Shown: piece after piece, positions 45,940-55,500 of the stretch | Layout of the letters: each line of letters starts with the position of its first letter | Position numbering within the stretch: position 1 is the stretch's first letter | Assembly: GCA_028712075.1 (NCBI GenBank) | Contig: JAQTQX010000007.1 | Coordinates: 62,001 to 126,000 of the forward strand | DNA from: Desulfuromonadaceae bacterium | Lineage (GTDB): Bacteria; Desulfobacterota; Desulfuromonadia; Geobacterales; Pseudopelobacteraceae | Direction of reading: 5' to 3' | Length of the DNA stretch: 64,000 bases | Translations under genes and position numbers: made by a program | Notes under the pieces: generated by a model | What the model saw: the letters and a program-made list of their open reading frames with translations, nothing else | Databases searched by the model: none | Told to the model about the DNA's origin: nothing

Positions 45940-47579
45940 GACAATTTCCGTTCCGCCCAGACGGCAAGTTTTTCACGGAATATTTTTGCATTGTGGCGAA
46001 TATCGACCGGAAAGGCCGGATGGAACAGAATATGCCTGATACTCCTGGTATGAGGGTAGCTGCTCCCCAGCTGCAGCAGCTCCTGCCTGATCCGTTCCTG
46101 CTCCTTTTTATGGATACCCGGTTCTAGTTCGACACAGAGTGCCGGACGTTTGAGCCCTTTTGCGGCGTTGATCCCGACCAGAGCGGTGCGGAATACGTCC
46201 GGGTGTGTATTGAAAACCCCCTCTACCGGAACAGTGTACAGGGTTTCTTTTTCCGTGATGACACGGTGTGCCTTGCGACCGCAAAACCAGATGCGCCCGG
46301 AATTGTCCCGATACCCGACATCACCCATGCGATGCCAGACACATCCGGATGGGTCAGCAATTTTTGCCATTCGGGTCGCCTCCGGACGATTCAGGTACGC
46401 TGCGCTGACCTGCGGGCCGCGCACCGTGATCTCTCCGACTTCCCACTCGGCAAGTATCAGCTCACCGCTCCAGACATCAACCGGAACATCGCTGATCGGT
46501 ATAATGGCCAGAGTTATGCTTTTCACCGGACGGCCGATACAGACACCAAAACCTTTCCCGCTCATCTGCCCGGTTTCAGCAATAATTTCGCGGCTTCCGA
46601 TGGAACTGACCGGCAGCGCCTCGGTAGCGCCGTAGGGAGTGAATATTTCGGCATCTTCCGGCAGCAGTGCGGCAAAACGCTCCAGAACAGCAGCCGGCAC
46701 CGGTGCACCGGCAGATATAACTCGTTTTAAAGAGCCGAGTTTAATCCCTTTTGTCACGCCATAGCGACCAACACGATTGAGCAGTGCCGGTGAGCCGAAC
46801 ATGGTCGTCGCCGAAAAATCTGCTGCCGGTCCGAGAATCTTGCGCGGATTAACCGTTCCCGGGCGGGTGAAGTCCATCTGCGGTATCAGCGCAGTCATGC
46901 CAAGCGCCGGCGCAAACAGGGCAAACAGAGGGAACGTCGGCAGATCAATCTCTCCCGGCTTGATATTGTACATCTCTTTCAACGCATCAACCTGCGCGGC
47001 AAAAGTTCCGTGAGTATACACCGCCCCCTTCGGCGGACCGGTGCTGCCGCTGGTAAAAAGGATTGCGGCAGTTTCGTTACGCAAGGTGGCAGCCGGTGTG
47101 AATGGCGAGGCACCGGTTTCCATTCGGCGTACTTCCGCAAAAGGTATGCCTCCCCAGAAACGCCCGCCGCCAACGGTCACCAGGATGCGCAGCGAGGCGC
47201 GTCCCCATCCGAGGAGCCGCCGCGCCAAGTGCGCCTTCGGGATGCCGATGAAAGCTTCAGGTGCAGCATCAGCCAGACACCCTTTCATGTTGCGCGCCCC
47301 TATGCCGGGATCGATAAAAACCGGTACGGCGCCGACCTTGAACAGGGCAAACGTAATGGCAAACAGTTCCGGAGAGGGGGGAACCAACAGCGCGACGCGC
47401 ATGCCACGGGAAATGCCTATGCGCACTAATCCCTGTCCCACCCGGTTACTTTCCTGCTCAAGCTCCCGAAAACTCAAACTGCGCGCTTCCTGGGGGAATA
47501 TAATGGCGGGAGTGGCCGGCTGGAGTCTGGCCATTTCAGTCAACGGGCGGGATATGTTGACGATGTCGGCAACAGTCAT
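45936..47579 (-). CDS. oleC: OleC-like AMP-dependent beta-lactone synthetase
   Basis: A 547-residue ANL-family adenylating enzyme: AMP-binding loop LFTSGSTGPPKGAVYTHG, TPYGATEALPV, the GDVGYRD adenylate motif, and the C-terminal lid. In the ole pathway it activates the beta-hydroxy acid from OleD and closes it to a beta-lactone, releasing AMP and pyrophosphate. It overlaps oleB at its start (ATGA) and oleD at its end. Confidence 0.88.
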   Translation of the reverse strand: MTVADIVNISRPLTEMARLQPATPAIIFPQEARSLSFRELEQESNRVGQGLVRIGISRGMRVALLVPPSPELFAITFALFKVGAVPVFIDPGIGARNMKGCLADAAPEAFIGIPKAHLARRLLGWGRASLRILVTVGGGRFWGGIPFAEVRRMETGASPFTPAATLRNETAAILFTSGSTGPPKGAVYTHGTFAAQVDALKEMYNIKPGEIDLPTFPLFALFAPALGMTALIPQMDFTRPGTVNPRKILGPAADFSATTMFGSPALLNRVGRYGVTKGIKLGSLKRVISAGAPVPAAVLERFAALLPEDAEIFTPYGATEALPVSSIGSREIIAETGQMSGKGFGVCIGRPVKSITLAIIPISDVPVDVWSGELILAEWEVGEITVRGPQVSAAYLNRPEATRMAKIADPSGCVWHRMGDVGYRDNSGRIWFCGRKAHRVITEKETLYTVPVEGVFNTHPDVFRTALVGINAAKGLKRPALCVELEPGIHKKEQERIRQELLQLGSSYPHTRSIRHILFHPAFPVDIRHNAKIFREKLAVWAERKLS

Positions 47580-48475
47580 GGCTGGATGTTTGTCCGTTCA
47601 AGAAAAGTGGTTATCAGAGGTATGACCTCATCCTTGGCATCCTCAAGTATGTAATGCCCGCAATCGGCATACCGGTGAATTTCGGCGTCAGGGAAGCGCC
47701 GCTGCCACTCCGCCAGAAAATGCCGATCAAAAACAAAATCCAGCTCACCCCAACAGATCAATATCGGCAGATGACTGAACTGCCCGATGCCGGAAGCAAC
47801 GGAGCTCACCAGATCATAACCGCGGTCGGCCGGCTTTAGCGGAATATCCTGCACGAAGCGGAGCGTGGCGATGCGATTCTGCCATGAGTTGTAGGGATAT
47901 TGGTACAGGGCACGCAGCGAGGCGTTCATTGGATTGCGTTTGCAGCCGACGTAGGAGGCAGCGACACTGAAGGCGTTGAAACCGCGCACCAGCAGCGTAC
48001 CGACAGGAGTGTCCCGACAGATGCGCAACCCCGGGGGAAACTGTTTTTCTGGTGGCAGATGGAACGCGCCGGTATTAAGTATGACCAGCCGCGCGATCCT
48101 TTCAGGATGCCGCACCGCGTAGGCCATGCCGATCATGCCACCCCAGTCGTGAACCACGAGGGTAATATTCTTCTGGATTTCCAGCTTCTCCAGCAGCAGT
48201 TCCAGGTCGTCAACCCGCCGGAAGAGGGTATAATCATAGCCGTCGTCGCCCGGCTTGTCAGACAGGCCGCAGCCGATATGATCCGGCACGACGCAGCGAT
48301 AGCTGTCCCGCAGAGCTATAACGAGATTGCGGTAATAAAACGACCAGGAGGGATTGCCATGCACCATAACCACCGGCGCGCCGCTCCCTTCGTCGAGATA
48401 GTGATAACCAAGGCCACCAATATCGAGGCGTTTGCCGGTGAAGGGGTACTCTTTTTCGAGAGCAGCTGCTACCAT
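47576..48475 (-). CDS. oleB: OleB-like beta-lactone decarboxylase (alpha/beta hydrolase)
   Basis: A 299-residue haloalkane-dehalogenase-like hydrolase. The oxyanion region is VHGNPSWSFYYRN, the nucleophile is the aspartate in VVHDWGGMIGM, and the general base is the histidine in YADCGHYILED. OleB breaks the beta-lactone to a cis-olefin and carbon dioxide. Haloalkane dehalogenases share this fold, but the position between oleA and oleC decides the call. Its ATG lies inside the last codons of oleA (7-bp overlap). Confidence 0.88.
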   Translation of the reverse strand: MVAAALEKEYPFTGKRLDIGGLGYHYLDEGSGAPVVMVHGNPSWSFYYRNLVIALRDSYRCVVPDHIGCGLSDKPGDDGYDYTLFRRVDDLELLLEKLEIQKNITLVVHDWGGMIGMAYAVRHPERIARLVILNTGAFHLPPEKQFPPGLRICRDTPVGTLLVRGFNAFSVAASYVGCKRNPMNASLRALYQYPYNSWQNRIATLRFVQDIPLKPADRGYDLVSSVASGIGQFSHLPILICWGELDFVFDRHFLAEWQRRFPDAEIHRYADCGHYILEDAKDEVIPLITTFLERTNIQP

Positions 48476-49512
48476 TCCACGCCCAGCATGAGACAGTTCA
48501 GCCCGCTTCCGATGCCGAGAAACGCCACTTTGTCACCGGTTTCAAGAATATCCCGCTCTGCGGCAATTGCAGCGGTCAGCGGCAGTGAAACAGTGCCCAT
48601 ATTGCCCAGATACTCGTAGGTAGTAAAGTCAATTTCCGGACGGATTTCAAGGGTTTTAAGTATGGCGCTCTGATGGGCAGAACCGACCTGATGGCAGATG
48701 ACCTGATCAACCTCCTCGGATCTCCAGCCGACATGAGGGAGAAAGGCATCCCAGGTGCGCCGTCCCAACTCAACGCCGTAGTTCATGACATTGACACCGT
48801 CAGTCGACATGGATTGAACGTAGCCCCCCTTGCCGTCAGGAGTGATCCCCCAGAGACAGAGGCGGTGGTGTTCCGGTGCGGTCTGGGTGACTCCTCCCAA
48901 CAGCTTCGGACGGGCAGAATCGGAGAAGGAGCCGTCAGTCAGCAGAATCGCTACAGCTCCCGAACCGCCTGTCAGTGTCGCCAGCGAGGCGGCAAAATGC
49001 TGCATGGTTCTTTCTTCAAGCATCCGGGCGATCATGATGTCATTGATCTCACGGGCGCTTTCACAAGAGACCACCAGACCGGCCCGTATCTGCCCCAGCT
49101 CGATCCGGTTGGCAACATCGAGAATGCCGTTCAGTACCCCGAGACAGGCATTGGAAAGATCGAATACCGCAGTTTGGCCACCGATACCAAGCTTGGCAGC
49201 AACGCGACAGGCGGTGGCAGGCTCGAACTGCTCCCGGCACACCCCTGTGTAGATAAGTGCACCGATGTCTTCAGGGGAAATACCGGTTGCGAGGAGCACT
49301 TTTCTGGCGGCGGCAATGGCACCGTGGGAAAGTGGATAGCCCGGTTCCCACCAGCGCCGTTCCCTGATACCGGTCAGCGCCTGAAGCTGCCCCGGCGCGA
49401 TGCGCAGGTACCGGTATAACGGTTCAAGGCGCGCTTCCAGTTCTGTCGATGTAACGACAACCGGTGCCAGCTCATAGCCCATTGCCTCAATAGTAACTTT
49501 TCGGTATCTCAT
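48469..49512 (-). CDS. oleA: OleA-like head-to-head acyl-CoA condensing enzyme
   Basis: A 347-residue thiolase-superfamily enzyme of the FabH/OleA group. C123 in DLSNACLGVLNG is the acyl-accepting cysteine, and H274 (VICHQVGSAHQ) and N304 (YLGNMGTVSL) complete the site. E97, 26 residues before the cysteine, matches the position of the OleA-specific glutamate that activates the second substrate, in contrast to FabH. OleA joins two fatty acyl chains to a 2-alkyl-3-ketoacid, the committed step of long-chain olefin synthesis. Its ATG overlaps the stop of the polyketide-synthase gene (ATGA). Confidence 0.92.
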   Translation of the reverse strand: MRYRKVTIEAMGYELAPVVVTSTELEARLEPLYRYLRIAPGQLQALTGIRERRWWEPGYPLSHGAIAAARKVLLATGISPEDIGALIYTGVCREQFEPATACRVAAKLGIGGQTAVFDLSNACLGVLNGILDVANRIELGQIRAGLVVSCESAREINDIMIARMLEERTMQHFAASLATLTGGSGAVAILLTDGSFSDSARPKLLGGVTQTAPEHHRLCLWGITPDGKGGYVQSMSTDGVNVMNYGVELGRRTWDAFLPHVGWRSEEVDQVICHQVGSAHQSAILKTLEIRPEIDFTTYEYLGNMGTVSLPLTAAIAAERDILETGDKVAFLGIGSGLNCLMLGVEW

Positions 49513-52500
49513 TTTTTTAACCCCATTGTTACCGTAAAATCATTCATCTGATATATCAGCTTTCCATCTACTGACAGAAAACCGTCAGCCGTCAGGGTGC
49601 GATTGTGGTCATCGACTGATGTTACCCATGCGGTGACCGTAACCTGACTGTTGCCCGGCACGACCTGCCCACGATACAGCCAGCGGTGTCTGCTTTCAAG
49701 CGCCACCGCTGAGAGAGTATCGCCAGTACGCCATCCCCAGCGCTCAACAGCAGCAAATTTCACCAGCTGAAGAAACGATTCCAGCCCCAGCGAACCGGGG
49801 GTAACCGGATCTTCGTAGAAATGGGCTTTGAAAAACCATTCACCAGGGTCCACGTTCTTGATGCCGCAGATATAGCCGAGACCGTTCGGCCCTCCATCCG
49901 GGACGAACATCTCGATCCGGTCGATCATGCGCAGCTGTTTTTCCGGAAAGGGAGCTCCTTCCGGATACGGCAGCCCCCTGCTCCGCTCCACCTCGGCTCC
50001 ATTTGGCTGGTACGGTCGGGCATCACGGATGCCGACCTGGTTGGCGAGCGCCTCTTTGGCGAAAAAACCGAACATGGTTTCCCCCTCATAGAGAAGCCCG
50101 TTCCGGTCGGCCACGCTGAAGTCAAATTCCTGGATGATCATACCACCACTGGTAGCCACCTTTGTCAAGGTTGCCACAGCAGTCAACGTACCGCTCTCCG
50201 GCGTCACCGGCCGGTGCTGTACCGCACTCCCCCCCAGATTGCGGAACGATATATCGGTGGGGCTGGTCAGCGCCGATCCCACGTATGCCGCCAGCCAACC
50301 GCACGGCTGCAGGGCCGTTTCCAGCAAAACAGCGAACGGCATGTGGAAGTGGCGTTCGGCGGCAAAAAACCAGGCATCGGCCGGCAGGTCATATTGAGCC
50401 TCGGCCATTGCGCCGGCTGTCATCTGCCACGGCTCACCCCGAACGGCTGTTACCCGGTCCATAAACTGAAACGGCGGTCCCGGCAGGCGGGCAATCTTAC
50501 GCGCGCTGTCAAATACCGTGTAACGGTCACCAAACCCTTCAGACGGCTTGCCGTTGCTGTAGGCAAGAATCTGCTCTTTCGTGTATATGGCCGGCTTGCG
50601 GACTGCCACCCCATCCCCACCCCGACCCTCCCCTTGAAAGGGAGAGGGCAAGCGGGTTCCTCCCCCTTCAAGGGGGAGGCTAGGTGGGGGATGGGGTAGC
50701 ATGTGCCGTTTCCACATCGATACCAAATGTCCCGCTGTCGTACCGGCCAAACGGGCCGACATGCCGGTAATCTCGACAATCGGCTTGCCATCGGCATACA
50801 TCAAGGCATCGCAGATCACATATGGCTCGGGACAATAGCCGATTTCCCGTATTGTCACCTCATACGTGACAACTTTTGTTGTCTCCAGCACCTGGCCACG
50901 ACAGCAGAGTTTGCTGGCCACACCCGGCAGCGGCTCCCAGACGGAGCTGCCCGATTCGGCCACCCACCCAAGCCGCAGCAGGTAGATGCGCAGGGTATGC
51001 ATGCAGCATTCATACATCAGTGTACCGGGCATGACCCGGTCATCGACAAAGTGGCAGGTGATGAACCAGTCATCCGGATGGATATCAGCCTCGGCCCGAA
51101 TGATACCGATACCGCAACGCCCCCCGGCAGGTTCAATTTCAATAACGCGGTGTACGAGGCGCATCCTGCCGCCCGGAATGGTCAATGGACGCGAAACCGG
51201 CAGTCCCGCAAACAGCGTCCCAAAACAGCCAGCCAGATCACCGTCACGGAGCCGGTCAAGCTGTGCGGCGTCATACCCTTCCCGAACCATCGGAACCAGT
51301 TCCTGCCAATCATTCGGGCGAATACCGGTTGTGGGGCGCAGATCAACAGCCGGCCGAACGATTCCCTTGCCGGCGTCCAGCTCATGCTGACTGAAAAATC
51401 CGGCACAGCCGTCACGCATTGACAGCAGAGGCTGTCCATTCACCGTCGCTTCAAAGAAGAAACGAAACAGCCAGGTATCACCCTGCCGGAAGAACCGTTC
51501 GATATGGATATCGTAATGGATAGTCTCACCGGGACCAGGGAGGCCGTGATGGAAGGTTACCACTGCATCGAGCAGTCGATAGACCGCCAAGCCACGGGTG
51601 ATGAAGTCAATGCCGAGATAACCGGACAGGAACAGATCAGCCTGGCCCGCCTCGACAGCAATACAGGTGGGAATCCGACCGCCGTCAAGATACCAGGCGT
51701 TTGCATGAATATCATGCTCCGTGACCACTCTGCCGTGTGTCATGGAACATGGCTCGCCTTCGACACTCATGATGCGGTCCACCAGCATCAGCGGTTCGTC
51801 CGGTAAGCGCACACGGGTCGGAAAGCCGTCCACTTCGGCAAACCTGCTGCCAAGCATGCGACCGACTGAACCACGGGCAAATTCAAAGCACATGTCGCGG
51901 CTGAAGGTAACAGCAGGGTTTCTCGCCTCTTCCACGTGAGGGTGAGGGAGGACATCCATAATCGGAACATCATCGCCAAGCACCTGCCGCAGATTCATTT
52001 CCAGCGTCAGAGCCTGCGCCATCGAGCGGGTAATTGTCTCGCTGGCCGCAAGGAATGCGGCGTGCGCCTCAGTATGCGACTGCTGCATCCTGGCAAACTC
52101 CTGAAACATCGAATCGACCTGACCGCCAAAGGAGGAGGAGCTACTGTCGGCACCATGGTGCGTAGTTGTCTGACCCATCGGCACGGTCGCCGAAACCTGA
52201 ACAGCCGGCGGCGGCAGACGGGGCGGCTGGAATGACGCGCCTCCGAGCGGCACACGCATGACACCGGACATATGCTGAATATCTTCTTTTGATTCTGTTC
52301 CATCGAAAAGAGGGGCGAGATCGACCGGTACCCGTTCAGCAATCAGATTGGCCACCAGCCGCAGGAATGCCGACACCGGATCCTGGCCGGCATAACAGGC
52401 CGAGCGGGCCAGATGCGGACGCACACCAAGAATACGCGCGATCATGCGACTGCATGACGCACCGGGCCCCATCTCTATAAACAGCCTGACCCCGTCCCGA

Positions 52501-55500
52501 TATGCCGCCTCAATGACCGCAGGATAGCTGAGACCATGAAGAGCCTGACCAAGTATTGATTTAGCGGCGCTTTCCCGGGTAACCTCGTAGGAGTCCCCCG
52601 TGACACCGCTGTAATAGACGACACCATCCGGCACTGTGGTCGGGAACAGATGTAGATCATGATACGGGGCGGCAACCGGCGCAGTCACCTCGCAATGAAC
52701 CGTAGTAACCCCCTGCAGCGGAAAATAGCGGCAGCCAAGCGCAGTAACCAGTTGGGCAACGGCATCGGCATCGCCGCCGACAACACACTCTTCAGGAGTA
52801 TTGACGATCAGGAGATAGGCATGAGGAAATGTCGGGAGCGTCTCGCGCACCTTCTGTTCCGGAGCGTTTACCACGCCAAGGCTCCATTGTACCGGCGTGC
52901 CGTCAGGCAGTCCCCAGGCTTGCTGCACAGCCCGGCACTCTCCGGCCAGATCATGAGTGAACAGGGTTGATTCTTTCATGCGGATAAACATTCCGTCCCG
53001 GTCGCGCCAACTTCTCAGAGCGAAGAGTCCTGCCGACTCACCAAGGCTGTAGCCGATAACAGCAGCGGGGTGGACACCACACTGCTGCACCAGATCGCTA
53101 ACGGCACAGCCGATTGCCACCTGAGCGAAAATAACGGCTCGATGGTCATCGTTGAACAGTGCGGCTGGCGCTCCATTCCAGAACAGTTCCGGCTGGAACT
53201 GGGCGCGCAGCAGGAGATTCTCCCGATCCTGACGCCGCATGATGTCGGGCCAGCGGCTGAACAGTTCCATAGCCATGCCGGCGTAGTGGTTCCCGGAACC
53301 GGGGAAAACAAATGCAAGCTTACCGATCGGGCCGAGCGGCCGGGATGAATAAAAGAGCCGGTCGCGCAAAGCCGGAGATGCATCAGCCGCGGCCGTTCCG
53401 CTGTCGAGGGTTGAACGTCCCACTGCTATCAACGCCGCCAGTTCTTCGGAACTTCTGGCAACCATTGCCATAGCGCACAGCTTACCGGCTGCGGCCATGT
53501 AGCGTGTGCAGCAGTTTGATGCCATCTGTTGAAACGATATTTCCGGCACGGTGGAAAGTACAAATGTGAGAGCATCGAGCTCCTGATGAAGTTCAGCCGG
53601 GGTATCACCGGCAAGGGCAAACAGACTTTCAGCACCCGTTCCAAGCGGCGCACGTCCCGAACTACCATCATCGGAGCTACCAGCATCAAATCCTTCAAGA
53701 ACCAGGTGACTGCAGGAACCGTCGACACTGCAGACACTGACTCCGGCGCGACGCGGTCCGTCAGCCCGGTTGCGCAGCCAGTAGCGGGAAGATCCGGGAA
53801 AATAGAGTGAGGAGTTTTCAGGCAGATTCTGATGCGGCACAGTAAGGCCACGGCATCCGGGGATGATTTCATGGTACAGGGCCAGACAGCCGCTCACCAG
53901 TGAAGCGAGTCCGGAGGCTGCGCCACTGTGTCCGATCTCCCCTTTGACGCTCCGGACCGCACAGGATCTGGCAGCAGAGTGATCAGAAGCAAAATAACCG
54001 GAGAGAGCGGCCAGCTCCATGCTATCCTGCGCAGGAGTACCAGCGCCGCTCGCTTCAATATAGCTGACGGATGATGAGTCAACCCCCGCATCTGAATATG
54101 CCCGCTCAAGGGCATATCGATAGACATCACTTCCGGAGTCAACAGCAGCGCCGCTTGCGGTGCCGATACCACGAATCACGGCGTAAATGCGGTCGCCATC
54201 ACGCTCGGCATCTTCAAGGCGCTTGAGAACAACGGCGCAGGCACCTTCACCGATGATGACACCGTCTGCAGCGGCATCAAAAGGGGTGCTGTTCCCGGAG
54301 CGTGAACTGGGGAGCAGTGCATGCTGGCCAAGCACCGCCCGCAGATCTCCAGCCAGATCGACGGCACCGACCAGCGCCTGATCCAACTCATTGGCCTGCA
54401 ACAGGCGCATTGCCGTCTCCAAGGCCTTGATGCCGGAATTCTCCTCACTGGAAACGGTGTGACTCGGCCCGCCGATCCTGAATTCCCGGGCGATTCTACT
54501 CGCTACAACGCTGCCGAGCGCACCCATGGTACGGTTGGAGTTCAGAGGTGGCCCAACGGCGGTGCGCAGCTGAGCGGTCCACTCCGCGAGTTCATCCGGT
54601 GAAAGATCGCGCCCCAATTGTTGTGCCCAGAGCGAAGCCTGTTCTGGCAGAGTCCAGCGCAGGCTGAAATTGGTGCTGTTCAGATCGAGCGCAATACCGA
54701 TGAATACGCCGGCAGACAGATTATCAGTGCGGTCGATCCCGGCATCCTGCAGCGCTTCAGCGGCGGTCTGCAGCATAAGAAGCTGCTGAGGGAGCATTTC
54801 CTCCATTTCACGCGGCGGAATACGGAACTGATTGGCCGGAAGCGCCACTTCATCCATATAGAAACCGGCAAACGGAGTGGAGGCAAACCCTTCCTCGCGA
54901 AACCAGGAGCTCTGATCCGCACCATGCCACCCCAAGGGAACCGACGGTGAGTCCTCTCTGCCGGTACCACCCAGAACCCGCTGCTGAAATGCCTGCAACG
55001 ACTGCCATGGACCGAAACGGGCAGACATGCCGACAACCGCAATGGAGCTACGTGTCGCATTGTTATGAGGAGGAAGGGTTCCTGCTGAAACGGAGGCAGA
55101 AGGTAGCCACTCTTCGATGAGCAAATGAGCGTTGATACCGCCAAAGCCAAAAGCACTGACGGCAGCCCGCCGGGGAATACCGTCCCCCCTGCGGTGCCAC
55201 GGTTCAGCAGCCTGCAGAACGCGAAACGGGCTTTCCGCAAGTGCCATGCCCGGCTGTGGAGATTTAAACTGCGCCGTAGGCGGTAGCGTCTCATGTTGCA
55301 TCGCCAGCAGGACCTTGGTCAGGGCGGCTCCACCGGCAGCGGTCAGGAGATGACCGATGTTGGATTTGACAGAGCCGATAACGCAGCCGTTGCCATTTTG
55401 CACGGTATCGCCCCACAACTGACGGAGGCTGGCAACTTCCACCGCATCGCCAACCGGGGTACCGGTGGCATGGCATTCAATCAGGTCAACGTCGTGCGGA

